A stretch of DNA of 64,000 nt, from assembly GCF_014251335.1 (NCBI RefSeq), contig NZ_CP059186.1, positions 250,289 to 314,288 on the forward strand, given 5' to 3'. The notes below the pieces were generated by a model that saw nothing but the letters and a program-made list of their open reading frames with translations, did not search any database and had not been told where the DNA came from. The stretch comes from Blattabacterium cuenoti (lineage in GTDB: Bacteria; Bacteroidota; Bacteroidia; Flavobacteriales; Blattabacteriaceae). The position numbers and the translations under genes are program-made. Below, in pieces: positions 55,223 through 64,000 of the stretch (its first letter is position 1; every line of letters begins with the position of its first letter).

Positions 55223-55849
55223 CTAAGATGAAAAATAATCTTCAATTCCACTATGGCTAGCTTTTATCGCTTTTTTTCCTTTTGTCCAATTTGCGGGACA
55301 GACTTCTCCACTGTTTTCATAATATTGAAGTGCATCTATCATACGAATAGCTTCATTAACATTTCTACCTAAAGGAAAATCATTAATTAAAATATGTCTT
55401 ATGACCCCTTCTTTATCTATTAAAAATAATCCTCTATAAGCAATAAGTTCTCCCGTTGCTTTCAATCCTTCATTATTGCAAATCCAATCTCCAGATAACA
55501 CTCCATAGTTATGAGATATAGTCTTATTGATATCAGAAACAATAGGAAAAGTTACCCCATGTATTCCCCCTTTTTTTTTTGGCATCTGCAACCAAGCCCA
55601 ATGAGATTGTTCTGTATCCGTAGAAACCGCAATGATTTGTACATTTCTCATTTCAAAATCATAAATTTTTTCTTGAAATGCATATATTTCTGTAGGACAT
55701 ACAAAAGTAAAATCTTTAGGATAAAAAAAAAGTAAAACATATTTACTTCCTTTAAATTGTTCCAAAGTAAAATATTGTACAATTTCTTTACCATTTAATA
55801 CCGCACTAGCCGTAAAATTAGGCGCTTTTTTTGAAATTAATGTATTCAT
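55223..55849 (-). CDS. 2-Cys peroxiredoxin (AhpC/Tsa family)
   Basis: The 208-residue protein reduces peroxides with paired cysteines: the peroxidatic Cys in FTFVCPTEIYAF (about residue 50) and the resolving Cys in GEVCPANW (about residue 170). The GVTFPIVSD and ATGELIAYRGLFLI segments are typical of AhpC/PrxI. The ATG at 55849 is chosen over a GTG 21 nt upstream. Expected role: defence against host- or respiration-derived peroxide. No ahpF gene is present in the window. Confidence 0.95.
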   Translation of the reverse strand: MNTLISKKAPNFTASAVLNGKEIVQYFTLEQFKGSKYVLLFFYPKDFTFVCPTEIYAFQEKIYDFEMRNVQIIAVSTDTEQSHWAWLQMPKKKGGIHGVTFPIVSDINKTISHNYGVLSGDWICNNEGLKATGELIAYRGLFLIDKEGVIRHILINDFPLGRNVNEAIRMIDALQYYENSGEVCPANWTKGKKAIKASHSGIEDYFSS

Positions 55850-55917
55850 TTTTTTCGTGTTTATATGCACGAATTTACCAAAACTTAAAAAAAGAAAAAA
55901 ATAATTATTATAAAAAA

Positions 55918-57753
55918 TCAGACATATCTATGTAACTTTTTATGAAGTTCATTTTTTATATTTGTTAAATGTATAATTTTTTTTATAAAAACTTCTCTAT
56001 TCTTATCTTTTGAAAGATAATTCTGATAATGTATGATCTCTTTTTGAATCAATTTAGAAATATATAAAGATTGATATCTCAATAAAATATCACTAATATA
56101 TTGATTCATGTGATCTTCTTGAGATGAAACTTGTATTCCTTTTCTATCCCATTTGGATAAAAAATAAAATTTTGTATTTTCTTTATAAAAAAAATTTGAT
56201 GAATCTTTTTTTTTCCTTAGTAAGCAAATTTTATCAAATATTTCTTGGTTTTTTTTTAAAGAAAAACGTAAGTTCCTGCATTTAAAAATACGCAATATTT
56301 CTTCTAAAACCGTTGTGTTATATTCTTTTTTTTTTATAATTTTATTTCCATGATTTAAAATTAATTGAATCAATTTATTTTCAATAATAAGAATAGTGTT
56401 TCTTTTTTTTGAAAAAAACGTGGGGGAGACCTTAACTGTACTAAATTTTTGTGCTTTATTTTCGTTTATTCTTTTCAATTCAGAAATCAGAACTTCTTGA
56501 CGAATGTTGAGTACTTTGGAAGCTTCTTGCAGGTATAATTCCTTTTGAATAACATTGGATATTTTTGAAATACTATTCAAAATATTTTTAACTAAGAATG
56601 ATTTTTTAATGGGATCATCTTTATGGAATCTTTCATATATTTTTTGTTTAAAGGAAACAAAATTGTAACTATTTTTTGCTACAAAATCTTTGAGTTGAGA
56701 AAAAGAATATTTTTTGGATATCAAATCTGGATCTTCACCATTAGAAATAAATAATATACGTAAATTCATTTCTTGTTCTAGCATCATATTAATTCCTCTC
56801 AAAGAGGCTTTAATTCCAGAACGATCTCCATCATAAAAAAGAACAATATTTTTTGTAAATTTTTTGATCAATAGGACTTGATCCACGGTGAGTGAAATGC
56901 CCGAAGAAGAAACTACATTTTTTATACCAGATTGATGTAAAGAAATAACATCTGTATATCCTTCCACTAAATAACAAAAATTTTCTTTTAGAATGTTGAT
57001 TTTAGCTTGAAATAAGCCATATAAAATTTTACTTTTTTGAAAAATATTGCTCTCTGATGAATTAATGTATTTAATGGAATGTCTAGAATCAATATTCCTA
57101 CCTCCAAAACCTATAACCCTTCCTGATAAATTATGTATTGGAAACATCACACGTTGACGGAAACAATCAAAAAAATGATTGTATTTCTTCAAAATAGTAA
57201 CCCCAGATTTTTTTATATCTTGTATTTTAAATCCTTCTTTTAATGCAGTTTTCGTAAGTCTATTCCAAGAAATAGGGGCATAACCTAATTCGAATTTTTG
57301 AATTATTCTTATGTCAAAACCTCTTTTTTGAATTAAATAATTCAATCCATTTTTATTTCCTTCTTTGGTAGAATGTAATTGATAAATAAAAAAACGTTTT
57401 GCATAATCTTGTATCAAGTATAATTTTTCGTATTCTTCTTCCTCTTTTTTATGTTTTTTATCTATATGATCAATCTTTATATCATATTTTTTAGCAAGAA
57501 AACGTAATGATTCCTCATAAGTAAAATGTTCATGTTCTATAAGAAAAGTGATAATATTCCCTCCTTTTCCAGAACTAAAATCTTTCCATATTTTTTTTAT
57601 AGGAGAAACTATAAGAGAAGGTGTTTTTTCATTAGAAAAAGGACTTAATCCTCTATAATTCAAACCACTTTTTTTTAATTCGATAAAATCTCCAATAACA
57701 TCTTCTATACAAGAAACAGAAAGTATTTTTTTTATAGTTTCTTTAGAAATCAT
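55918..57753 (-). CDS. dnaG: DNA primase DnaG, zinc-finger ligands missing
   Basis: The 611-residue primase makes RNA primers for replication. The TOPRIM core is clear: LVEGYTDVISLHQSG, VSSSGISLT and FYDGDRSGIKASLRG. The N-terminal CHC2 fold (residues 1-100) is present, but where E. coli DnaG has its zinc ligands, this protein has SPFSNEKTPS and FSSGKGGN, without Cys or His. The C-terminal DnaB-interaction region is lysine-rich and divergent. It lies 8 nt downstream of rpe. Confidence 0.95.
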   Translation of the reverse strand: MISKETIKKILSVSCIEDVIGDFIELKKSGLNYRGLSPFSNEKTPSLIVSPIKKIWKDFSSGKGGNIITFLIEHEHFTYEESLRFLAKKYDIKIDHIDKKHKKEEEEYEKLYLIQDYAKRFFIYQLHSTKEGNKNGLNYLIQKRGFDIRIIQKFELGYAPISWNRLTKTALKEGFKIQDIKKSGVTILKKYNHFFDCFRQRVMFPIHNLSGRVIGFGGRNIDSRHSIKYINSSESNIFQKSKILYGLFQAKINILKENFCYLVEGYTDVISLHQSGIKNVVSSSGISLTVDQVLLIKKFTKNIVLFYDGDRSGIKASLRGINMMLEQEMNLRILFISNGEDPDLISKKYSFSQLKDFVAKNSYNFVSFKQKIYERFHKDDPIKKSFLVKNILNSISKISNVIQKELYLQEASKVLNIRQEVLISELKRINENKAQKFSTVKVSPTFFSKKRNTILIIENKLIQLILNHGNKIIKKKEYNTTVLEEILRIFKCRNLRFSLKKNQEIFDKICLLRKKKDSSNFFYKENTKFYFLSKWDRKGIQVSSQEDHMNQYISDILLRYQSLYISKLIQKEIIHYQNYLSKDKNREVFIKKIIHLTNIKNELHKKLHRYV

Positions 57754-57761
57754 AATAATAT

Positions 57762-58415
57762 TTAATTTCCTAATTTCATTCTATGAATAATTTTTTTTGG
57801 ATTAGAATCAGAAAAAATAGTAGTCCCTGCCACTAATATATCTGCTCCATTTTTGAATAATAATGAAGAATTTTCTAAATTAACTCCTCCATCTACTTCT
57901 ATAAGAGCAGAAGAATCTTTTCTTAATATTAAATCTTTAATATCTTCTAATTTTTGATATGTTTTATGAATAAATTTTTGACCACTATAACCAGGATTAA
58001 CACTCATCAATAAAACAAAATCTATATCATTAATAATGTCTTGTAAAAGAAAAACTGGAGTATGTGGATTCACAGCGACGCCTACCTTCATCCCATTTTC
58101 TTTAATATCATTAATTGTTCGGTTTAAATGAATACAAGCTTCATAATGAATATGTAAATGATCAGCTCCGCAAGCTTTTAACTGTTCAACATAACGTTCT
58201 GGCTGTAATATCATTAAATGAACATCCATCGGTTTATGTGCATATTTTTTTACATATTTAGTAAACAAGAATCCAAAAGAAATATTAGAAACAAAGGAAG
58301 AATCCATTATGTCAATATGAAACCAATCTGCCTCACTTTGATTCAGCATTTCTATATCACGATACAAAAAAGCTAAATTTGCTGAAAGTAAGGATGGAGC
58401 TATAATTTTTTTCAT
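57762..58415 (-). CDS. rpe: Ribulose-phosphate 3-epimerase
   Basis: The 217-residue TIM-barrel enzyme interconverts ribulose 5-phosphate and xylulose 5-phosphate. It has PSLLSANLAFL, the metal-site HIDIMDSSF, HLMI, SVNPGYSGQKF and VDGGVNLEN motifs, and is of normal length. It works with the transketolase halves at the start of the window in the non-oxidative pentose phosphate pathway. Confidence 0.96.
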   Translation of the reverse strand: MKKIIAPSLLSANLAFLYRDIEMLNQSEADWFHIDIMDSSFVSNISFGFLFTKYVKKYAHKPMDVHLMILQPERYVEQLKACGADHLHIHYEACIHLNRTINDIKENGMKVGVAVNPHTPVFLLQDIINDIDFVLLMSVNPGYSGQKFIHKTYQKLEDIKDLILRKDSSALIEVDGGVNLENSSLLFKNGADILVAGTTIFSDSNPKKIIHRMKLGN

Positions 58416-58458
58416 ATTTTTTAATAATTAAGAATTAGTTAAAATTTATAGTATATTT

Positions 58459-59259
58459 TTATGAAATCATAGCTTCACTAATTCCAGTATGAGAAAAACC
58501 TCCATCATGATATAAATTTTGCATAGTTACTTTTCTTGTTAAATCTGAAAAAAGTGTAATTATATAGTTTGCGCAATCTTGTGCAGAAGCGTTTCCTAAC
58601 GGGGATATTTTTTCAGATAATATGAAAAGTTGATTAAAACCTTTAATAGCTTTTGCTGATCGTGTTATACTAGGAGATTGTGATACAGTATTCACCCTTA
58701 CTTTTTCTTTGATTCCCCAATGATATCCAAAATTACGTGTAATACTTTCTAAATAGGATTTATAATCGGACATATCTCCATAATGTGGAAAACTTCGTTG
58801 AGAAGCAATATATGTTATAGCCACAATAGAACCCCATTTATTCATCGCTTTTTTATTCCAAGCTGTTTGCATAATTTTATGATAAGATACAGCAGATATT
58901 TCCCATCCTTTTCTTAAAAATTCATAATTTAAAGAAGGATAAGTTAAACCCTTTCGGATATTCATAGACATAGCTATGGAATGCAATAAAAAATCTATTT
59001 TTCCTTCAAAATGATCTAATGTTTTTTCAAATAAAATATTAAGATCTGGAATGGAAGTGGCATCTGCTGGAATCACCATAGATTTTGTTTTATGAGATAA
59101 TTCATAAATTTTACCTATTCTTAAAGAAGCTGGTGTATTGGTTAATACAAAAGATGCTTTTTCTTCATAAGCGCGTTCTGCTACCTTCCAAGCAATAGAA
59201 TTTTCATCAAAAGCTCCAAATATAATTCCTTTTTTTCCTTTCAATAAATTGTAAGACAT
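58459..59259 (-). CDS. fabI: Enoyl-[acyl-carrier-protein] reductase FabI
   Basis: The 266-residue NADH-dependent short-chain dehydrogenase performs the last step of each fatty-acid elongation round. It has LKGKKGIIFGAFDENSIAW at the start (NAD site), LLHSIAMS, and the Bacteroidota-type active-site segment GDMSDYKSYLES. The C-terminal NLYHDGGFSHTG is also typical. It follows metK by 15 nt. Confidence 0.95.
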   Translation of the reverse strand: MSYNLLKGKKGIIFGAFDENSIAWKVAERAYEEKASFVLTNTPASLRIGKIYELSHKTKSMVIPADATSIPDLNILFEKTLDHFEGKIDFLLHSIAMSMNIRKGLTYPSLNYEFLRKGWEISAVSYHKIMQTAWNKKAMNKWGSIVAITYIASQRSFPHYGDMSDYKSYLESITRNFGYHWGIKEKVRVNTVSQSPSITRSAKAIKGFNQLFILSEKISPLGNASAQDCANYIITLFSDLTRKVTMQNLYHDGGFSHTGISEAMIS

Positions 59260-59274
59260 AGTTAAAATATTGAA

Positions 59275-60537
59275 CTAAAAATACCTATTTTTTGAAAATA
59301 TATCCTTTATAACGGATAAATAATCCAACTTTTCCCATGTGAAAAGTTCTACTTCTTGTTTTTTTTGATTCCCTTCTATATCGAAAAAAGACTTATACAC
59401 TTTTTTAGGAGTTTTTCCCATATGTCCATACACAGATGTTTCCTCATATATTGGCTTACGCAATTTTAATCTTTTTTCTATAGCATAAGGACGTAAGTCA
59501 AAAATTTTCTTTATATTCGACGCAATGTTTTCATTATCTATTCTTGATTTACCATAGGTATTGACAAAAATTCCTATGGGTTCTGCAATACCTGCAGCGT
59601 AAGATATTTGTATCAGTATCTCATCTGAAATTCCTGCTGCTACCAAATTTTTGGCTATATGTCTAGCGGCATAAGCTCCAGATCTATCCATTTTAGATGG
59701 ATCTTTTCCAGAAAAAGCTCCTCCACCATGAGATCCTCTTCCTCCATAAGTATCTACTATAATCTTTCTTCCGGTAAGACCTGTATCACCATGAGGTCCT
59801 CCCGTGACAAATTTTCCTGTTGTATTGATGTAATATTTTGTTTTATCCGTAAATAATTTTTTTACATTTTTTATATTATTCATTTTCCAAACTCTTGGAA
59901 TAAGAATATTCTTAACATCATCAACTATACGTTGATGCATTTTTTCTTTCGTATCAAATTCATCATGTTGAGTAGAAATGACAATAGCGTGAATATGCAC
60001 CGGAACATTGTCATCAGAATATTCTAAAGTTACTTGAGATTTTGCATCTGGACGTAAATAAGTCATTTTTTCCCCTTCATTTCTAAGAAATGAAAGTTCT
60101 CTTAATATATGATGCGATATTTCTAATGATAAAGGCATATAATTTTCCGTTTCTTTCACCGCATACCCGAAAATAATTCCTTGATCTCCAGAACCTTGTT
60201 CTTCTTTTTTTGATCTATGAATCGCCTCTAATAGATCCAAAGATTGTTCTTGAATAGAAGAAAGAACTCCACAAGAATCTGCATTAAATCTGTATTCATT
60301 TTTAGTATATCCTATTTTTCTGAGAATATCACGAGCTATTTTTTGAACATTAACCCAGGTATTAGAATTGACTTCTCCAGATAATATAATTTGTCCCGTG
60401 GTGACTAAAGTTTCTATAGCTACTTTTGCATTTGGATCATACGCTAAAAAATGATCTAATATAGAGTCAGATATTTGATCTGAAATCTTATCAGGATGAC
60501 CTTCTGAAACAGATTCGCTGGTAAATAAATAAGCCAT
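59275..60537 (-). CDS. metK: S-adenosylmethionine synthetase MetK
   Basis: The 420-residue enzyme makes SAM from ATP and methionine. Signatures are FTSESVSEGHPDKISDQISD, the ATP-site GDQGIIFGYA and GGGAFSGKDPSKMDRSGAYAAR. The frame is intact. It supplies SAM for RsmH, RsmG, TrmD, RlmB and the radical enzyme MtaB, all encoded in this window. No SAM riboswitch is visible in the 67-nt leader. Confidence 0.97.
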   Translation of the reverse strand: MAYLFTSESVSEGHPDKISDQISDSILDHFLAYDPNAKVAIETLVTTGQIILSGEVNSNTWVNVQKIARDILRKIGYTKNEYRFNADSCGVLSSIQEQSLDLLEAIHRSKKEEQGSGDQGIIFGYAVKETENYMPLSLEISHHILRELSFLRNEGEKMTYLRPDAKSQVTLEYSDDNVPVHIHAIVISTQHDEFDTKEKMHQRIVDDVKNILIPRVWKMNNIKNVKKLFTDKTKYYINTTGKFVTGGPHGDTGLTGRKIIVDTYGGRGSHGGGAFSGKDPSKMDRSGAYAARHIAKNLVAAGISDEILIQISYAAGIAEPIGIFVNTYGKSRIDNENIASNIKKIFDLRPYAIEKRLKLRKPIYEETSVYGHMGKTPKKVYKSFFDIEGNQKKQEVELFTWEKLDYLSVIKDIFSKNRYF

Positions 60538-60604
60538 TTTTAGGAGGACTAAGAAGTATTTTTATTTTATTAATTATTAAAAAATTATAAATAATATAAA
60601 AACA

Positions 60605-61681
60605 TTATCTAATTTGATTCTGAATTTTAATAGATTCTTGATGTAATAGTTTAAAAATTTTTTCAAGTAATTCTTCAGAAATTCCTAAATTTTTACCAAA
60701 ATTAAGAGATTTTTTCATAATATCTTGCCATCTACTGGGTTGAAAAATAGCAATATCTGAAGCTTTTTTTAAAGATCCTAATTTTTTGGAAACGTTCATT
60801 CTTTCTGATAAAAGCGTAATAATATTTTCATCTAGTTCATCAATTAAAATTCTAAAAGAATCTAAAGATCTTTTACTTTTTTGATCACATTTTTCGACAT
60901 ATGTTAATTCTTTTAACATTTCCAAAAGATTTTCGGGAGTGATTTGTTGTTGAGCATCGCTCCAAGCATGATCAGGATCACAATGACTTTCTACCATTAA
61001 TCCTTCATATTGAAAATGATAAGCTTTTTTTGCTATATCCAAAATCCCTTCTTTATTTCCACAAATGTGTGAAGGGTCACATATTATAGGAATTCTAGGA
61101 AGAAGGCTCCTAAAATTTAACAAAAGATTCCAATTAGGTTGATTGCGATATTTTGAGTTTTTGTAGGTGTAGAATCCACGGTGTATGACCCCTAATTTTC
61201 TAATTCCTTTTCCCAATAAACGTTCTAAAGCTCCGGTCCATAATTCTATATCAGGATGAATGGGGTTTTTTACTAAAATGATTTTATTCTCTTCTCCTTC
61301 CAGAGCATCCGCTATTTCTTGAATTGTAAAAGGACTTGCTGTGCTTCTAGCACCTATCCAAAGAATATCTATTCCAAAAGAAACGGCTAATTTCACATGT
61401 TCTGCATTTGCTATTTCTGTTGCCACCATTAATCCCGTACTATTTTTAACCTTATGAAGCCATTCTAATCCTTTTCTTCCAATTCCCTCAAAATTATTGG
61501 GTTTCGTTCTCGGTTTCCATATTCCAGCTCTAAATACTTGAACATAGGAAGGATTCAATCTATTGGCTGTTTCTAATATTTGTTCTTCACTTTCTGCACT
61601 GCAAGGCCCAGATATAATGAAAGGCTGATTCCACTTATCAATCCAAGATCTGTCTATACTATTATTCAATTTTTCCATCAC
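60605..61681 (-). CDS. Bifunctional 3-deoxy-7-phosphoheptulonate synthase/chorismate mutase
   Basis: The 358-residue protein fuses two aromatic-pathway enzymes. Residues 1-260 are a type I-beta DAHP synthase with IISGPCSAESEEQ, PRTKPNNFEGIG and CDPSHICGN. Residues about 270-355 are a chorismate mutase of the AroQ helix type (DSFRILIDELDENIITLLSERM). The fusion is usual in Bacteroidota and lets the entry enzyme be regulated by the pathway. It ends the pheA-aminotransferase-tyrA operon, 12 nt after tyrA. Confidence 0.94.
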   Translation of the reverse strand: MMEKLNNSIDRSWIDKWNQPFIISGPCSAESEEQILETANRLNPSYVQVFRAGIWKPRTKPNNFEGIGRKGLEWLHKVKNSTGLMVATEIANAEHVKLAVSFGIDILWIGARSTASPFTIQEIADALEGEENKIILVKNPIHPDIELWTGALERLLGKGIRKLGVIHRGFYTYKNSKYRNQPNWNLLLNFRSLLPRIPIICDPSHICGNKEGILDIAKKAYHFQYEGLMVESHCDPDHAWSDAQQQITPENLLEMLKELTYVEKCDQKSKRSLDSFRILIDELDENIITLLSERMNVSKKLGSLKKASDIAIFQPSRWQDIMKKSLNFGKNLGISEELLEKIFKLLHQESIKIQNQIR

Positions 61682-61693
61682 AATACATTTAAT

Positions 61694-62542
61694 TTACACA
61701 TATTTTTTATTTTTTATATCGTTTGCCTTTTTCATATATTCATATATCTTATGAAATTTTTTGTCTATTAAATAATTACGAAATTTATTTAAATGATCAA
61801 TATAAAAATCTATAGCTTGAATCATATTTTCTCTATTCGAAATAAAAATAGGCAACCATGTTTCAGGTTTACTTTTAGCTAAACGTGTAGTTGAATCTAA
61901 TCCACTTCCCATCATATTATTAAAAACTTTCTCTTCATTTTTAAATTTTTTTAAAACGGTACTCGCTAAAGAAAAGGAAACCACATGAGGTAAATGAGAT
62001 ATATAAGCAATATATAAATCATGTTCTTTAGAGGTCATATAAATCATACGCATGTTCATAACAGAATATATTTTTATAGCGATAGAGATTGCATCTGGAG
62101 CACTCAGTTCAGAATCACAAATGATACATTTTTTTTTATAAAACAAATCAGAATAAGCTGAAATAGGTCCAGAATTTTCAATTCCTGCAATCGGATGTGT
62201 AGCTACAAAACGACTTCTTTTAGGATGAGAATAAATTCTATTACAAATATCATATTTAGTAGATCCAGTATCTAAAATGACTGTATCCGTAGTGATTCTA
62301 TTCAAAATACTTGGAAGAATTTTATCTATTCCATCTACAGGAATGGATAAAATAATTACTGAAGATTGCACAACAAGATCCTGCAAAGGAATTATCTCAT
62401 CTACAATTCCAAGTTTTACAGCATGTAAAGCATTTTCTTTATTAGAGTCTGTTCCTAAAAATTTATCTCCAAAATTGGATTTTCTCAATCCTAAACCAAT
62501 GGATCCTCCAATCAATCCTAATCCTATTATTCCAATATTCAT
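61694..62542 (-). CDS. tyrA: Prephenate dehydrogenase TyrA
   Basis: The 282-residue NAD-dependent enzyme converts prephenate to 4-hydroxyphenylpyruvate, the tyrosine precursor. The N-terminal Rossmann motif is GIIGLGLIGGSIG; VDGIDKILP and ATHPIAGIENSGP contain the substrate-site residues. There is no added ACT domain. It overlaps the upstream aminotransferase by 4 nt (ATGA). Tyrosine is important for host cuticle hardening, a known reason for symbionts to keep this route. Confidence 0.94.
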   Translation of the reverse strand: MNIGIIGLGLIGGSIGLGLRKSNFGDKFLGTDSNKENALHAVKLGIVDEIIPLQDLVVQSSVIILSIPVDGIDKILPSILNRITTDTVILDTGSTKYDICNRIYSHPKRSRFVATHPIAGIENSGPISAYSDLFYKKKCIICDSELSAPDAISIAIKIYSVMNMRMIYMTSKEHDLYIAYISHLPHVVSFSLASTVLKKFKNEEKVFNNMMGSGLDSTTRLAKSKPETWLPIFISNRENMIQAIDFYIDHLNKFRNYLIDKKFHKIYEYMKKANDIKNKKYV

Positions 62543-63690
62543 GAAAAAATTCTATTTTTTGCCTCTTCCAAAATTTTTATTGGACAACACATAGAAAACC
62601 TTACATATCCTTTTCCATTATGACCAAACACTCTACCAGGTGTCACAAATATGTGATAAGTTTTGAGAAATTTTTCGGACCATATACAATCATTTTTATC
62701 TGCATCAGTTATTTTTGCCCAAACAAATATTCCAGAACTTTTTTTCGCATATTTTAAATTTAAATAATCACATATTTCCCATATAATTTTTTTTCGTTTT
62801 ATATATTCTATATTCAATTTTTCAACCCATTCTGAATCATGATTCATAGCTTCTATGGCTCCAATTTGTATGGGATAATACATCCCAGAATCCATTTGAC
62901 TTTTTATTTTCAATATATTCTGAATAAATTCTTTTTTTCCTATTATCATTCCAACACGCCATCCAGGCATATTGTAACTTTTACTTAAAGAATTTAATTC
63001 CAAAGCTATATCTTTAGCCCCTTTCACATTAAAAATACTTAAAGGACGTTCCTGGTTCAATATAAAACTATAAGGATTGTCATGAACGAGTAATACACGA
63101 TTTTTTTTCGCAAATAGAACAATTTCTTCTAATCTTTCAAAAACAATTGTTGCTCCCGTAGGCATGTGAGGATAGTTAATCCACATAATCTTGGCTTTTG
63201 ACCTAGATATAGGTATATTTTCCAGTCTAGGAATCCAATTTTCATCCTCATCAAGATCATAATATATAATTTTTGCTTCTAAAAGTTTTGATATAGAGGA
63301 ATAAGTAGGATATCCAGGATCGGGAATTAATACCTCATCTCCTTTATCTAAATAAGACATACTTATATGCATAATTCCTTCTTTAGAACCCATTAATGGT
63401 AAAATTTCATTTTTAGGATTTACATCAACTTGATATACTTTTTTATACCAATTAGAAATGGCATTCCGCAATTCTTCTATTCCAATGTAGCTTTGATAAG
63501 TATTAGCATGCTTCAATTCTGATGCTTTTTTCATTTTATGTACAACACTATGTGGAGGAAGAAGATCAGGATTTCCAATTCCTAAATTTATAATTTTTAC
63601 ACCATTTTTTTCAAGATTATATATTTCCTTCATTTTTTCGGAAAAAAAGTATTCCGATATTTTATGCGTTCTTTTTGCTGCTAGAATCAT
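62539..63690 (-). CDS. Pyridoxal-phosphate aminotransferase of the aromatic operon
   Basis: The 383-residue class I aminotransferase has NLGIGNPDLLPP, the PHMPTGA segment, HDNPYSFI and the catalytic lysine in LNSLSKSYNMPGWRVGM. Placed between pheA and tyrA, it most likely transfers amino groups to phenylpyruvate and hydroxyphenylpyruvate to finish Phe and Tyr. This fold also occurs in LL-diaminopimelate aminotransferase, so a role in the DAP route is possible. Its start overlaps the pheA stop by one base (TAATG). Confidence 0.88.
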   Translation of the reverse strand: MILAAKRTHKISEYFFSEKMKEIYNLEKNGVKIINLGIGNPDLLPPHSVVHKMKKASELKHANTYQSYIGIEELRNAISNWYKKVYQVDVNPKNEILPLMGSKEGIMHISMSYLDKGDEVLIPDPGYPTYSSISKLLEAKIIYYDLDEDENWIPRLENIPISRSKAKIMWINYPHMPTGATIVFERLEEIVLFAKKNRVLLVHDNPYSFILNQERPLSIFNVKGAKDIALELNSLSKSYNMPGWRVGMIIGKKEFIQNILKIKSQMDSGMYYPIQIGAIEAMNHDSEWVEKLNIEYIKRKKIIWEICDYLNLKYAKKSSGIFVWAKITDADKNDCIWSEKFLKTYHIFVTPGRVFGHNGKGYVRFSMCCPIKILEEAKNRIFS

Positions 63691-64000
63691 TATAAAGATC
63701 TTATTCTACCATTTTTATATTCTCCCATAATAGAAAATTGATGAATACAGGGAATTTCTTGTATTTGTTTTTTCATTTTTTCATAATCTTTTATATTGCT
63801 GAATATAATATCCACATAAAATGAATATTCCCAAGGTCTTTGTATGATAGGGATAGATTGTATTTTCGTCATGTTAATTCCAAGACTAGATATAAAACTC
63901 AATATCTGAGATAAACTACCAGTAGTATGCAATATTTTGAATATTAATGAAGCTTTATTAAAATAATCATTTTCTTGTTTATAACAATTTTTAATGACGA
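63690..64000 (-). CDS. pheA: Prephenate dehydratase, C-terminal ACT domain (partial, runs off window end)
   Basis: The visible 103 codons end at 63690 and remain open through position 64000. They encode an ACT regulatory domain with KASLIFKILHTTGSLSQIL followed by the SRP/ESRP-like turn (IQSIPIIQRPWEYSFYVDI). Prephenate dehydratase makes phenylpyruvate, and the ACT domain normally senses phenylalanine. No ATG is needed inside the window because the true start lies beyond 64000. It is the first visible gene of the aromatic operon. Confidence 0.9.
   Translation of the reverse strand, partial: VIKNCYKQENDYFNKASLIFKILHTTGSLSQILSFISSLGINMTKIQSIPIIQRPWEYSFYVDIIFSNIKDYEKMKKQIQEIPCIHQFSIMGEYKNGRIRSL

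Noticed and set aside
60538..60604. SAM riboswitch upstream of metK
   Set aside because: The 67-nt leader is low-complexity AT sequence with no conserved core or terminator stem.

Overview
The window comes from a strongly AT-rich, gene-dense, reduced genome of a Bacteroidota (flavobacterial-type) bacterium, most likely a cockroach endosymbiont of the Blattabacterium kind. The reasons are a split transketolase, a flavobacterial-order dcw cluster, a DAHP synthase fused to chorismate mutase, MtaB, PiT with a PhoU-like tail, the LuxE/CvpA/PheS neighbourhood and promoters of the TAnnTTTG class. The full peptidoglycan and division gene set fits Blattabacterium better than the smaller Bacteroidota symbionts (Sulcia, Uzinura). 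The species is inferred, not proven. No mobile element, phage, CRISPR array, toxin-antitoxin or defence locus is visible, and no gap between genes exceeds about 120 bp.

Layout. 1-10.8 kb: split transketolase, smpB, an OmpA-family porin, tatC, ychF, an M42 peptidase, dapF, a DegP/HtrA protease, an LptF/LptG permease and tgt. 10.8-26.7 kb: a same-strand dcw run of rsmH, ftsL, ftsI, murE, mraY, murD, ftsW, murG, murC, ftsQ, ftsA and ftsZ, ending in hisS. 26.6-39.8 kb: pnuC, a phosphopantetheinyl transferase, mrp, a purine nucleoside phosphorylase, murB, two small envelope proteins, rlmB, pheS, a conserved unknown gene, cvpA, a LuxE-like protein, PiT, ruvA and der. 39.8-53 kb: trmD, argH, gyrB, uppP, truB, rpsP, tRNA-Gln, a dicarboxylate/amino-acid symporter, mvaD, tRNA-His, an aspartate-type aminotransferase, rsmG, an amidohydrolase and lysS. 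53-64 kb: lipB, mtaB, a peroxiredoxin, dnaG, rpe, fabI, metK and an aromatic amino acid operon (pheA, aminotransferase, tyrA, DAHP synthase-chorismate mutase).

How the genes fit together. The window covers most of the peptidoglycan route: DapF makes meso-DAP, MurE carries the DNPR motif of DAP-adding enzymes, and MurB/C/D/G, MraY and UppP complete the lipid cycle that feeds FtsI and FtsW. Phenylalanine/tyrosine synthesis, arginine synthesis (argH) and isoprenoid synthesis by mevalonate (mvaD) are also present, alongside core translation and tRNA/rRNA modification.

What stands out. Three genes that should be important (murD, murG, lipB) are each broken by a frameshift exactly at a long poly(A) run, and one extra A restores each full-length protein. 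This is the signature of slippage-rescued genes in AT-rich symbionts, or of homopolymer miscalls. A perfect 41-bp tandem duplication covers the start of murC and creates a 14-codon decoy ORF whose stop overlaps the true murC start. The mvaD stop codon lies inside the tRNA-His gene. The zinc ligands of both Tgt and DnaG are absent. I see no wholly new multi-gene system; the interest lies in how a decaying genome keeps its genes expressed.
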